Shown piece after piece: positions 1 to 7,138 of a DNA stretch of 38,772 nucleotides. The stretch is from positions 1 through 38,772 of the IMG/VR virus record IMGVR_UViG_3300010370_000084, one strand, 5' to 3'. This DNA comes from a virus. Position 1 is the first letter of the stretch; every line of letters begins with the position of its first letter. The notes under the pieces are model-generated. The model had not been told where the DNA came from, ran no database searches, and saw nothing but the letters and a program-made list of their open reading frames with translations. Position numbers and translations under genes: made by a program.

Positions 1-1367
1 GGCCCCCACCACACCACGGTGTCTGCCTTGGTCAACGTCACACCATGCGCCGCAGCTTGAGGGATCAGTAGGATCACCTTGGGGTCCGTCTCAGTCTGGA
101 ACTGTTTGATGAACGTCGCCCGCAGACTTCCTGGTGTGCCGCCGTGGATCGCTGCGTTAGTGATGCCGTCTTTCGATAGCAGCTCCGTTAGTCGCTCTAG
201 CACGTGCCGGAAGGGGACGAACACAATCACTTTGTGCGTGGTGCCACGCACCACATCCAGCAGCTCGTTGTAACGGTTTGTGATATCGAACTCGATGACT
301 TCGCGCTCTGTAGAGTACGCGCTGCCTTGGGATACCTGCAGAAGTTTATTGAGTAGCCCTGCTGCGTTGACTGCGGTGATCTGTTCGCCCGCTGCGGTAG
401 CCATCATGTTCTTGCGGATGACTTCGTAATACTGCAGTTGTTGTTTGGTCAGCGGCACATCGCGTGTGGTGTAGAGCATGTCCGGCAGGTCGAGGCACTC
501 CTCCTTGGTGAACCGGATGGCAGGCTGCAGCACACGATGGACAGTCTCCGCTGCAGAGGCTTTGGGTATCCATTTGAACTGCGTTACCTTGTACATCACT
601 TGATCACGAAACGCCCCGAAGAATCGTGGTACCGACGCCGGGTTGACGATCTTAGCTAGACCATACGCATCCACAGGCGACTGCGCAGCCGGGGTGCCAG
701 TCATAAGCCATATGTATGTCTTGGGCAGCACCAGTGAGGCTAGTGCTTTCCATCGGTCTGTGGTTGCTGATTTAATCGCAGTCGCTTCGTCCACGATGAT
801 GAGATCAAACTGTTGCTTAGCGAGCGCCTCGCGCACAACCTTAACGCCATCGAAGTTGATGATGGTGAAGTCATACCCGCCACGCACAATCTCTTCGCGT
901 CTACGACGACTACCAACCGCAAGCGCCACCGTGCGGTGCATAACTGTCTTGAACAAATCTGACCGCCACGCCGTATCCATGATCGACACCGGGCACACAA
1001 TCAGCACCCGCTTGACAACCCCCACCGTCATGAGATAGTCCGCAGCCCACGCAGCGGCAGACGTTTTCCCGGTGCCTGCCTCGTTCAAACAGAAGCAACG
1101 AGGGTGTGTGGCAAGGAACGCAGCAGTCGTACGTTGATGATCAAACGGGGTGTAGATACCGGGCCACTTGTAGCGCCCGAGGATAGGGTTAGGTACGTTC
1201 TTGATGCGCAGGTTGCGTAAGATTCGCGCTTCGTCAAACCCCCAGTGCACGAGGATTTCACCAACCTCGCCTTCCTTGCGCAGCAGCTTGCTCTTGGGTA
1301 TGAGCTTTGTGATTTGCTCCGCCTTCTTGGTGCGGATGAGTAATGCCTTGTTGTCGATGATCTGCAC
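1..1367 (-). CDS. SNF2-type DEAD/DEAH-box helicase, C-terminus cut by window edge
   Basis: Superfamily 2 helicase of the SNF2 type, an ATP-driven DNA translocase probably used in phage replication or recombination. 455 codons are visible. A Q-like motif (YTPFDHQ) lies near residue 72, Walker A EAGTGKT at 96-102, motif II DEAT at 193-196, motif III TGTPAAQ at 223-229, and a motif V-like segment ADTVVWWG closes the visible part, so only the last motif (arginine finger region) is missing beyond base 1. I chose the GTG at 1367 because TTTGGAGAG stands just upstream and the reading frame is open from there; no ATG start fits. It is the last visible gene of the leftward block, behind an HNH gene and a hairpin cluster with a terminator. 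Family assignment is firm; the DNA substrate is not known. Confidence 0.9.
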   Translation of the reverse strand, partial: MQIIDNKALLIRTKKAEQITKLIPKSKLLRKEGEVGEILVHWGFDEARILRNLRIKNVPNPILGRYKWPGIYTPFDHQRTTAAFLATHPRCFCLNEAGTGKTSAAAWAADYLMTVGVVKRVLIVCPVSIMDTAWRSDLFKTVMHRTVALAVGSRRRREEIVRGGYDFTIINFDGVKVVREALAKQQFDLIIVDEATAIKSATTDRWKALASLVLPKTYIWLMTGTPAAQSPVDAYGLAKIVNPASVPRFFGAFRDQVMYKVTQFKWIPKASAAETVHRVLQPAIRFTKEECLDLPDMLYTTRDVPLTKQQLQYYEVIRKNMMATAAGEQITAVNAAGLLNKLLQVSQGSAYSTEREVIEFDITNRYNELLDVVRGTTHKVIVFVPFRHVLERLTELLSKDGITNAAIHGGTPGSLRATFIKQFQTETDPKVILLIPQAAAHGVTLTKADTVVWWG

Positions 1368-1380
1368 AGACTCTCCAAAT

Positions 1381-1537
1381 GTTTAATAGCCGAGGTGCGG
1401 TCTGCACTCGGCGTTTGTTATGTGTCTCCAAAAAAGCGAGGTGACTGGGGGGAGTCACCTCGCAAACCAACTTCACAAGGAGAGTCCGGGGAGACGCCGG
1501 ACCTCACAAGCCTACGTGGTCACACGTAGACTGTCAA
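1381..1537 (-). other. Hairpin-rich intergenic segment (four inverted repeats)
   Basis: Between the helicase and the HNH gene lie four separate inverted repeats: 1390-1412 (GCCGA/TCGGC plus GTGC/GCAC), 1436-1463 (an 11-bp perfect stem), 1485-1502 (GTCCGG/CCGGAC) and 1513-1530 (CTACGTG/CACGTAG). The second has a T-run and is listed as a terminator. The others have no T-run. The segment could be a structured 5' leader of the helicase mRNA, an RNA processing site or a former mobile-element border. No open frame was found in it. Confidence 0.5.
1430..1463 (-). terminator. Rho-independent terminator, leftward
   Basis: Perfect 11-bp stem (GCGAGGTGACT / AGTCACCTCGC) with a 6-base loop, followed in leftward reading by TTTTTT at 1435-1430. 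It lies downstream of the HNH gene and upstream of the helicase, so it should reduce helicase expression unless it is read through or antiterminated. Confidence 0.75.
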
Positions 1538-1789
1538 CTACTTCATGCCCGCTTTACGGGTTCTCGGGAAGCTACGGTTCGCACTCTTAGATACCGCGCG
1601 CAAGTTCCCCTTCGTAGTCCCACCGCCCTTGGCCATCGGCGTCACATGGTCAACGTCTTTACCATCGCCCTTACTGACTCGGCCTTCTTTCTCCAGCATG
1701 CGCCGAGCTTTGTTACGTGCAGCGCGGTTAGCGATCTGCTCAGGCTTGCCTTGGTACGAGTCATACTCGTTGCGGTAGTTACGTGCCAT
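1538..1789 (-). CDS. Small HNH endonuclease
   Basis: 83-residue basic protein with a compact HNH core: VDHVTPMAKGG near residue 46, then NLRAV and SKSANRS, giving the His-Asn-Asn order of the beta-beta-alpha metal fold. It probably makes single- or double-strand cuts in DNA. No zinc-knuckle cysteines and no extra DNA-binding domain are visible, so it may be a minimal free-standing homing nuclease or a helper in replication or packaging. It sits alone between the Cas4-like nuclease and a terminator. Phage HNH proteins that act with the terminase usually sit beside it; this one is 18 kb away, which favours a selfish or replication-linked role (inference). Confidence 0.8.
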   Translation of the reverse strand: MARNYRNEYDSYQGKPEQIANRAARNKARRMLEKEGRVSKGDGKDVDHVTPMAKGGGTTKGNLRAVSKSANRSFPRTRKAGMK

Positions 1790-1792
1790 ACA

Positions 1793-2446
1793 TCACCTAT
1801 GCTCACAAACGTCCTGTGAGACAGGACAAAATTTACACAGCCCACTGGGCGTGGCATTCCAAACATCGACCGCTACAGTATCCTCAATCGCTGCCGCATG
1901 TCCTGCCCATCGAGATAAAATGTCCGGCATGTGCTCACGATAATACCGAGCTTGGATCACATCCCCCGGCACAAGGAAGAACAGCATCGCCTTTACCTTC
2001 AGCACACTGGGATGGTGCGCCATCGTCATAGCCGCCATGAGTTCTAACTGCGATGTATCTGCATAGCGACTCGATTTGCCTGTCTTCCAATCTGCTAACC
2101 ACGCGATCTCATTGTTGACCACCAGCAGGTCAGGGATACCTCGGAACCACACGTCCTTATCGAAGAACCCGCAAGGTGTGAAGTCCTTGCGAAGCCCCAA
2201 CTTTTCTTCACAGAACCGTTGCCCAGGCATATCACGAATGCCTTCAAGCACCTCAGTGTGCCGTTGCAGATGTTCCGGTAGCTCCGTGCCGTCCTTGAGA
2301 AACTTCTCAATCGCTTCGTGCACAAGATTGCCGTATGTCGTAGCTTCGGTGGGTTGAGACTTAAACCGTTTGAGGATTCGAACCTGCTGGTACCGCCGTG
2401 CACAACCTTGGAAGTCTTTGATCGATGAGTGTGAGTGTATGAGCAT
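1793..2446 (-). CDS. PD-(D/E)XK nuclease, Cas4/RecB-like, with likely iron-sulfur cysteines
   Basis: 217-residue nuclease of the RecB/Cas4/AddB exonuclease group. The core is visible: GIPD at 103-106 followed by ADWKTGK at 118-124, the Asp and Asp-x-Lys of the PD-(D/E)XK fold, then a QLELMAAM helix. Four cysteines have the Cas4/AddB/Dna2 arrangement: C15 in the N-terminal GCARRY segment and C204, C207, C214 at the C-terminus (CKFC...C). In those families the four bind a 4Fe-4S cluster; that is inferred here. Start: the frame opens at 2488, but the ATG at 2446 lies just after the polymerase stop and gives the usual S-S-x-K-D-F beginning. It probably processes DNA ends in replication or recombination next to the polymerase and helicase. 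Confidence 0.82.
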   Translation of the reverse strand: MLIHSHSSIKDFQGCARRYQQVRILKRFKSQPTEATTYGNLVHEAIEKFLKDGTELPEHLQRHTEVLEGIRDMPGQRFCEEKLGLRKDFTPCGFFDKDVWFRGIPDLLVVNNEIAWLADWKTGKSSRYADTSQLELMAAMTMAHHPSVLKVKAMLFFLVPGDVIQARYYREHMPDILSRWAGHAAAIEDTVAVDVWNATPSGLCKFCPVSQDVCEHR

Positions 2447-2460
2447 GATTGTGTTTACAT

Positions 2461-3411
2461 TTAGCAATCCCCGTATGATGCACCCCACCCTACCTCACAT
2501 GCAAGGGGGAGCGTTTTAGCCCACGCCGGTCGCCACGACATACATTCCTCAACATATTTCACGGCTTCTTCAACCTGCGCCTCGGGTGCGACACAGGCAA
2601 CCGCATCATGGACAGTCAACACCACCTTGTACCGCTTGGCGATGCGCAGCATCTGCTCAGCCACGATGCACCGCGCGATCCCCTGGCAAAAATTCTCCAC
2701 ACTTTTGCCTCCGTATATGTCGATCACCTGCCCACGTGAGTCGTACACCCACCGCAAGGTGCCGTCATCCCGGCGCTCCTGCCGAAGCCCTGGGTACTGA
2801 ATGTGTGTACCGTTCGGAAGCGTAAGCCCCACGCCCGGCATAGCCTTCACGATATTCTGCCGGTCCACAACCATCGGCATATGCGCCGCCAGCATCGAGA
2901 GCGCAACGTCTGCAGTTTTCCATAGCTCAGGTATGCAGTAGTACGTCCGTCGATAGGTATCTACTATGCGCTTGGCTTCCGCATCGTCCACCACAACGCC
3001 CGCACCCGTCTTCAGGAAGAGCTGTAGCTTCTTGTGCCCGACTCCATAACCACAACCTAACACAGTTGACTTTCCAATGAACCGTTGTTCTTTTGTTATC
3101 TGGTCAGGCGCAACCCCGTAGATATGCGAAGCCATGATGCGATACACGTCTTGCTTTTGTTCAAACGCATCAACGAGGTCTTGCTGCCCCGCTAACCACG
3201 CCAGCGTCCGCGCTTCGATCTGTGAGGAGTCTGAATCAATCACCACGTAACCGGGCGGCGCTTTGATAGCTTTCTTGATCTTGCCTGCGTTAGCTGTGCG
3301 TGATGGAAGGTTTTGAAGGTTAACCGAATCAGAGTTGTGTACCAATCTACCGTTAGCTACAAACCTATGCCTCGGCCCGCAGTTTTTGATGTCGTATACC
3401 GCAACCAACAT
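2461..3411 (-). CDS. polA: C-intein plus C-terminal half of family A DNA polymerase (fractured gene)
   Basis: 316 residues. Residues 1-26 are a C-intein: the block F-like VYDIKNCGPRHRF, then NGRLVHN ending in the His-Asn pair used for Asn cyclisation, followed by Ser as the +1 nucleophile. Residues 27-316 are the polymerase palm and fingers: NLQNLPSR, motif A DSDSSQIEA at 59-67, motif B R110, K114 and YG at 122-123, motif C VHDAV with the catalytic Asp near 269. Start chosen at 3411 because AAAGGAGAAAAC stands directly before this ATG; the frame is open to 3489, but that extension overlaps the endonuclease and adds no intein motif. The N-terminal half is at 4029-5309 in another frame. Active polymerase should require protein trans-splicing. 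A 26-residue C-intein is on the short side for known split inteins. Confidence 0.92.
   Translation of the reverse strand: MLVAVYDIKNCGPRHRFVANGRLVHNSDSVNLQNLPSRTANAGKIKKAIKAPPGYVVIDSDSSQIEARTLAWLAGQQDLVDAFEQKQDVYRIMASHIYGVAPDQITKEQRFIGKSTVLGCGYGVGHKKLQLFLKTGAGVVVDDAEAKRIVDTYRRTYYCIPELWKTADVALSMLAAHMPMVVDRQNIVKAMPGVGLTLPNGTHIQYPGLRQERRDDGTLRWVYDSRGQVIDIYGGKSVENFCQGIARCIVAEQMLRIAKRYKVVLTVHDAVACVAPEAQVEEAVKYVEECMSWRPAWAKTLPLACEVGWGASYGDC
3334..3411 (-). other. C-intein segment of split polymerase intein
   Basis: 26 codons from ATG 3411 to the terminal Asn before Ser. It has the block F His (HRF) and block G (LVHN|S). The first 47 bases overlap the 3' end of the endonuclease gene in another frame, so the same DNA codes for both the endonuclease tail and the intein strand. 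Confidence 0.88.
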
Positions 3412-4165
3412 GTTTTCTCCTTTGTAAAATTTCGTCGTCTGTAAAGCCTTTATGTATCCACTGACGAACGGTTTCATAAGTGATGTCACTTCGCTGCGCT
3501 AGGATAGCTCGTACCCGCTCCCCCATAGTGGTTCGTTTGTATTGGCGTTTGTTTCTTGCTTGTTCCGAACGCGTGGCCCATCTCAGATTCCCAGGTTCGT
3601 AGTGCCGGTTGTTATCGATCCGATCTAACGAGTGTGCCGGCGTAGGTCTAGGGCCCAGGTTGTAGAGTATCCATTCGACTGCGCTTCTAATACTCGGGAA
3701 TCTAAACTCAATGCCTCTACCGCCATAATTTTCATAGACGACGTTTTTGGGGTTTGTACAGCGACCTTTAGCCCCCACAGCGGTAGCCCTAGTGCGCTGT
3801 ATATCTTCAACAGAAAACCGTTGTCGTAGCGGGTCATTCAGGAGGGTCTCGGCCAAAACCTCTAATGCTACTGCAGAGGCAACGGTAGCTTGGCGCCTAC
3901 GTTCTTCAGGGTCCATTCGTGCCATTTTTGCTCGGCTAGAGCAGGACCTGCAAAACTTAGAGTTACCGCTTAGGAGGTCACTAACCCTTAGCGCTCGCTC
4001 AACCCCGCAAGCACATCTGCACAAAACCCTATCTTTTGTAGTTACGAATAAGTCTCCTAGCGGTGTCCACGTCGTCTTGGGTAGGGCTTCGAGGAGTTTG
4101 GATTTTGTGGCCTCCCTGCATCGCATCTCGTAAGCTAATCTCGCCGGCGTCTGTGAATACGACAT
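3365..4165 (-). CDS. HNH homing endonuclease lying between the two polymerase halves
   Basis: 266-residue predicted homing endonuclease. An N-terminal segment has a zinc-binding pattern (CRCACG near 50, then CRSCSSR near 73). The middle carries the phage HNH family signature (GRCTNPKN, YGGRGI, HSLDRIDNN, GNLRWATRSEQ) and the C-terminus looks like a DNA-binding helix-turn-helix (ITYETVRQWI). Its 5' end overlaps the N-intein gene by 137 bases and its 3' end overlaps the C-intein gene by 47 bases, each in a different frame. Start uncertain: ATG 4165 or ATG 4126; neither has a strong ribosome site. It should cut intein-free polymerase genes and spread the split-intein block (inference from the family and position). 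It is not the EDxHD type first described for fractured genes. Confidence 0.82.
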   Translation of the reverse strand: MSYSQTPARLAYEMRCREATKSKLLEALPKTTWTPLGDLFVTTKDRVLCRCACGVERALRVSDLLSGNSKFCRSCSSRAKMARMDPEERRRQATVASAVALEVLAETLLNDPLRQRFSVEDIQRTRATAVGAKGRCTNPKNVVYENYGGRGIEFRFPSIRSAVEWILYNLGPRPTPAHSLDRIDNNRHYEPGNLRWATRSEQARNKRQYKRTTMGERVRAILAQRSDITYETVRQWIHKGFTDDEILQRRKHVGCGIRHQKLRAEA

Positions 4166-5309
4166 GATCGGGTGTCCCTGTTACGTTGTCCCATGTGATG
4201 ACTTCTTGGTAGCCGCTGAACTGAACACCTTCGTGCTCTACAAACTTTTCCCCATCCCACACAAGGTCGTCTGCGAGTACGTCAACGATACGTTTTGTCA
4301 TCACCCCATGCTGTGGATCATACACAATCACCTCAGTATCGGCAACTAAGCAGCCAGACCAACGACCCGAGTGTGCCCCGTAGTATCTAAGCGGCACAGG
4401 AAACTTGCCACGATAGGACATATCTATGAACCGCTGAGTGCGTGTCTCCTCGATCGTGCTCTTCACACCCAACCGTGCGGCAACGATAGCCTGCACTTCA
4501 ACGTCTTCGTGCTCAAGCAAAGCTTTGAACGCTTCATCAGTCTTCGCAAACGCGAGTGTCTGCTTACCCGTGGTCGGACTTGTCTTCATCGGTGGCTCAA
4601 CGCCACGCTCTTTGAGCATCTCAGCCAACTGCGGATTACTCATCAGACGAGATTTATCGTCGGCACTCAGCTTGCTGAGTAACGCTTCCTTCTTAGCCAG
4701 CACGTCCGCCAAGTGGTCCTGCAACAACTCACGATCCAGCTCAAGCACGGGGTCTATGAACATCCGCAGAGTGAGATCAATCAGTTGAAGCTCTTTGATG
4801 GGGAACCCACGCCGTAGGTACTGCGTAAACAACTCATACGTAAGCTCCACATCATTGACGCAGTAAGCACCATACCGTGCCAGTGACTTGGCATCGAAGT
4901 CTTTGTAGTTCTTACCGATTGCTGCAACAACTTCGTCACCCTTAGCACCGACTCCCATACGCTGGGCTTGAGTCTTGAGGCTATGGCTCTTCTCATGCGG
5001 AAACAAAGCGCGAGACATACCCATGATATCCAGCCACGCCTTGGGCTCCACGCCGTAGTGCCACTTGAGGATCGCACCATCGAACATGGTGTTCTGGGCT
5101 ACCACCATTGCGTTGCCCCAGTCGATAGCCGCCAGTGCTGCCTTTACTTCAGGCTTGGGGTACCACTTGGTAGGGCCGTGATCGATCTTGATGGCGACAC
5201 CAATCGTCTCGAACAGGGGGCTGCGGATGTACTCCTCGGTTGATATCTTTGAGAGCGAATACTCTCGGTCGTAATAAGTCTCCAGATCAAGCACAACGAC
5301 ATCAGACAT
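4029..5309 (-). CDS. polA: N-terminal half of family A DNA polymerase plus N-intein (fractured gene)
   Basis: 426 residues. Residues 1-160 are a DEDDy 3'-5' proofreading exonuclease: D8 and E10 (LDLET), NTMFD at 73-77, Y149 and D153 (YCVND). Residues 170-319 lead into the polymerase domain and stop inside the conserved HSGRWSG segment. Cys320 opens an N-intein of 107 residues: block A CLVADTEV, block B GTPDHVVFT with the Thr and His needed for the first acyl shift. The protein ends shortly after, without endonuclease or C-intein. The first bases overlap the VRR-NUC gene by 8. Together with 2461-3411 it gives about 609 extein residues. It belongs to the replication block of the phage. Confidence 0.93.
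   Translation of the reverse strand: MSDVVVLDLETYYDREYSLSKISTEEYIRSPLFETIGVAIKIDHGPTKWYPKPEVKAALAAIDWGNAMVVAQNTMFDGAILKWHYGVEPKAWLDIMGMSRALFPHEKSHSLKTQAQRMGVGAKGDEVVAAIGKNYKDFDAKSLARYGAYCVNDVELTYELFTQYLRRGFPIKELQLIDLTLRMFIDPVLELDRELLQDHLADVLAKKEALLSKLSADDKSRLMSNPQLAEMLKERGVEPPMKTSPTTGKQTLAFAKTDEAFKALLEHEDVEVQAIVAARLGVKSTIEETRTQRFIDMSYRGKFPVPLRYYGAHSGRWSGCLVADTEVIVYDPQHGVMTKRIVDVLADDLVWDGEKFVEHEGVQFSGYQEVITWDNVTGTPDHVVFTDAGEISLRDAMQGGHKIQTPRSPTQDDVDTARRLIRNYKR
4032..4352 (-). other. N-intein segment of split polymerase intein
   Basis: 107 codons starting at Cys320 of the N-half. Block A has the catalytic Cys1, and block B has the T-x-x-H pattern. The last ~20 residues (after KIQTPR) match no intein block and may be an association tail. 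The segment overlaps the start of the HNH gene. Confidence 0.88.
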
Positions 5310-5601
5310 CCGTTACTCCTATGACGCGAACAGCCTCGATGTTGGTCTCATCAACGACAAGCGCCACACCACCGGCTTCGCGTATTTTCATAATCTCAGC
5401 AGCTTGTAGTGCCGTTGGCACATTGCCTTTGGCTTTGCACTCGATAGCGAAGAACGCGCCGTTGACGCAGCCTACGATGTCAGGAATGCCTTGCCTGCCA
5501 TAGCCGTTAGCGGGGGGCATGAAGTAGTAGACCCCCATCTCATCAAGAATTTTGCGAACGGCTTTCTTAACTTTTACTTCAGGAGTTGCTGCCATAGCCA
5601 C
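5302..5601 (-). CDS. VRR-NUC domain nuclease
   Basis: 99-residue stand-alone VRR-NUC protein, a PD-(D/E)XK nuclease domain known from FAN1 and many phages and linked to branched or flap DNA. Visible: E8 in the first helix, GIPD at 38-41, E54-C-K56 as the E-x-K catalytic pair, and Q66 in the following helix. The length is typical of the phage form, which is thought to act as a dimer. It overlaps the polymerase N-half by 8 bases and the upstream DUF3310-like gene by 23 bases, so all are probably made from one mRNA. A role in resolving replication or recombination intermediates is inferred. Confidence 0.86.
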   Translation of the reverse strand: MAMAATPEVKVKKAVRKILDEMGVYYFMPPANGYGRQGIPDIVGCVNGAFFAIECKAKGNVPTALQAAEIMKIREAGGVALVVDETNIEAVRVIGVTDV

Positions 5602-5905
5602 GCCTCCGCAGTTCGTTGTACTTTTGTTTGTAGTGGTGATACTTACCAGCGTCGGGGCTGTCTTTCTTACCTTGCCGCATCGCGTACTTAATAAGATTTC
5701 CTTTGACGAAGCCCAAGAACTCTTCGCGGGTCAGCAGGACCTCCATCACGTCCCAGGGTTGTGGGTCCATCTCCTTGTAGTGGCTGCCGCCGACTTGGCG
5801 GTCGTTTGCAGAAGCGATAGGGGTAGTGTCATCCAGGGGGCTTTTGGCTTGTGTCATATCGTATTCCTCTAGTTTGCGTTTGATGATGTCGTTAAGGGTT
5901 ACCAC
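5579..5905 (-). CDS. DUF3310 protein, T7 gp1.7 nucleotide-kinase-like
   Basis: 108 residues. The block NDRQVGGSHYKEM, QPWDVME, FLGFVKGNLIKYAMR and GKKDS is the DUF3310 signature, the domain carried by T7 gene 1.7, a nucleoside monophosphate kinase acting on dTMP and dGMP. The start is GTG at 5905, supported by CCGGAG seven bases upstream; an ATG-free N-terminus makes the GTG likely. The stop of an overlapping short frame ends at the same point. In context with a DfrB-like reductase 500 bases upstream it could help thymidylate supply for phage DNA (inference). Many DUF3310 proteins are untested, so kinase activity is not assured. Confidence 0.8.
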   Translation of the reverse strand: MVTLNDIIKRKLEEYDMTQAKSPLDDTTPIASANDRQVGGSHYKEMDPQPWDVMEVLLTREEFLGFVKGNLIKYAMRQGKKDSPDAGKYHHYKQKYNELRRRGYGSNS

Positions 5906-5935
5906 GGCGCGTCTCCGGCTTCGCGGTGTAGTTCA

Positions 5936-6208
5936 TCAAAGGTGGGTTTGCCGTCGTGTAGGGGTGGGTTTGTGAGTGGTCGTAAAGACTCTAGGTTTGT
6001 TGGGAACGGCCACGTAGGCGGTGTGTCGGTAGGTCCAGAGCTTTTTGCCTTTGACGATTCGATAGCCTGCTGTTCCTTCATGCTCCATCTCCTTGAGGAT
6101 CTTTCGTATCGTAGTGGTTGAAACAAGAAACCGAATTGCTAGCTGGTCTACATGAAGAGGTGTCTTAATACTCTTGATGTATCGTTCAAGCTTATCCCTT
6201 GTTCGCAT
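5936..6208 (-). CDS. Small winged-helix/HTH DNA-binding protein
   Basis: 90 residues from ATG 6208, which has GGAGG seven bases upstream. Residues 1-58 look like a winged helix: a first helix ([11 protein letters not shown]), a helix-turn-helix ([20 protein letters not shown]) and a wing ([11 protein letters not shown]). The last 30 residues are low-complexity and basic. Reading the +1 frame after KGKKLW instead gives a more protein-like tail ending at 5899 ([18 protein letters not shown]), so a sequencing error, a frameshift or a recent mutation is possible. It overlaps the DfrB-like gene by 17 bases. Role probably regulatory; the target is unknown. Confidence 0.65.
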   Translation of the reverse strand: MRTRDKLERYIKSIKTPLHVDQLAIRFLVSTTTIRKILKEMEHEGTAGYRIVKGKKLWTYRHTAYVAVPNKPRVFTTTHKPTPTRRQTHL

Positions 6209-6392
6209 AGTTAACCTCCGGCACCCAGTGTTCCAGTGCTTTTGCCGGGTATATCTGTACAGACCCTTTCTCCGTCCAGCTCTCAACTGCATACCCTTCT
6301 GGGGTTAGTGTCGTGGAGTAGGTTCCTACGATAACCCCGTGCCACTGAGATCCAGATACTTTGCGAACTGTGTCGCCTCGTTTGAATTTCAT
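6192..6392 (-). CDS. Type II (R67/DfrB-like) dihydrofolate reductase
   Basis: 66-residue SH3-like protein. Against R67 DHFR as I recall its sequence, the 53 core positions align without gaps with about 34 identities: [11 protein letters not shown]17, G19, IVG, Y25, [10 protein letters not shown] and GSVQIYP. The R67 active-site residues K32, S65, V66, Q67, I68, Y69 map to K11, S44, V45, Q46, I47, Y48, all kept, as is W38 (W17). R67 is a homotetramer with one central pore that reduces dihydrofolate with NADPH and is insensitive to trimethoprim. The disordered N-terminus of R67 is absent, and a C-terminal tail ([12 protein letters not shown]) is extra. AAGGAGA precedes the ATG. Enzyme activity is inferred from the conserved residues. 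Confidence 0.88.
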   Translation of the reverse strand: MKFKRGDTVRKVSGSQWHGVIVGTYSTTLTPEGYAVESWTEKGSVQIYPAKALEHWVPEVNYANKG

Positions 6393-7138
6393 TTGTTTTT
6401 CTCCTTCAGCTTTGCTTCGATTTGATCGAACAACTTTCGTGTATATCCTTTAATCGGGGTGTCTCCCCACGGCCCAATGATTTCCTTGATCTCCTCATCC
6501 GTCAGCCCGACCCATTGGCGCTTCGCTTGTTTCAACTCTGCTCTCAGCCGTTGCTGCTCATCCAGCATCTCAGCAAACTTTTCGTCGTATGCCTTTACCG
6601 TGTCCCAGTCAGGTTTAAAGTCGTTGATTGATTGTGGTGCTGTGTAGAGCGGTCGCACGTTGAAGCCCTTCTCGCGCTCAATATCGGCATAGTCCTGAGT
6701 CGTCCAGTCTCGAATTACTTCGTCCCGGTCGTCTGCCAGAAAGTCGTACATCCACGCAACCGGCCTCGCCTTCTGCCGCGCACAGACCAGACAACCGTCA
6801 CCGGGGATGATCGCCTTCCAGCCGCATTCCTCGCACAGTTCGAGTGAGGTTTGGTCGTACTGCTCTGCCTTGGCGCTTTTATATCCGTCATACCACGCGC
6901 TTTTCGCTTGCTCTCTTGCGGGGGCTAACGGATTGCATAAAGTGTTATCCCATGACACATATGAACCAGATGCGCTCTGCTTCTCAGCCTGATCGATGGC
7001 AGCGCGGAGGGCGGTAATAGTTTGGTTGATGAAATGCTCTGGAAAACTCATTACCTGCTCATGGGCGTACTCATGAAAGCAGGTAGAAACTGACTTCTCC
7101 AACGCCTCCAGCGCCTGCTTCATCGCTTCAATGCTCAT
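6389..7138 (-). CDS. Phage protein with zinc-ribbon core, unknown function
   Basis: 249 residues, mosaic in look. The N-terminus ([18 protein letters not shown]) and the segments PVAWMYDF and RPLYTAPQ are of a type that recurs in small accessory genes of proteobacterial phages and prophages. A central zinc ribbon is visible ([10 protein letters not shown] then CLVC near 105-120). The C-terminal third is a coiled coil ([18 protein letters not shown]) followed by WVGLTDEEI. It overlaps both neighbours by four bases (ATGA type), so it is translationally coupled. No catalytic motif seen and no function assigned. Confidence 0.75.
   Translation of the reverse strand: MSIEAMKQALEALEKSVSTCFHEYAHEQVMSFPEHFINQTITALRAAIDQAEKQSASGSYVSWDNTLCNPLAPAREQAKSAWYDGYKSAKAEQYDQTSLELCEECGWKAIIPGDGCLVCARQKARPVAWMYDFLADDRDEVIRDWTTQDYADIEREKGFNVRPLYTAPQSINDFKPDWDTVKAYDEKFAEMLDEQQRLRAELKQAKRQWVGLTDEEIKEIIGPWGDTPIKGYTRKLFDQIEAKLKEKNK

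Noticed and set aside
1538-1789. HNH gene as a packaging helper of the terminase
   Set aside because: It is 18 kb from the terminase genes and on the opposite strand; kept only as an HNH nuclease of unknown role.
5899-6126. 75-codon frame overlapping the winged-helix gene
   Set aside because: It overlaps most of a gene with better start and fold. Its C-terminal part is kept as a frameshift finding instead.
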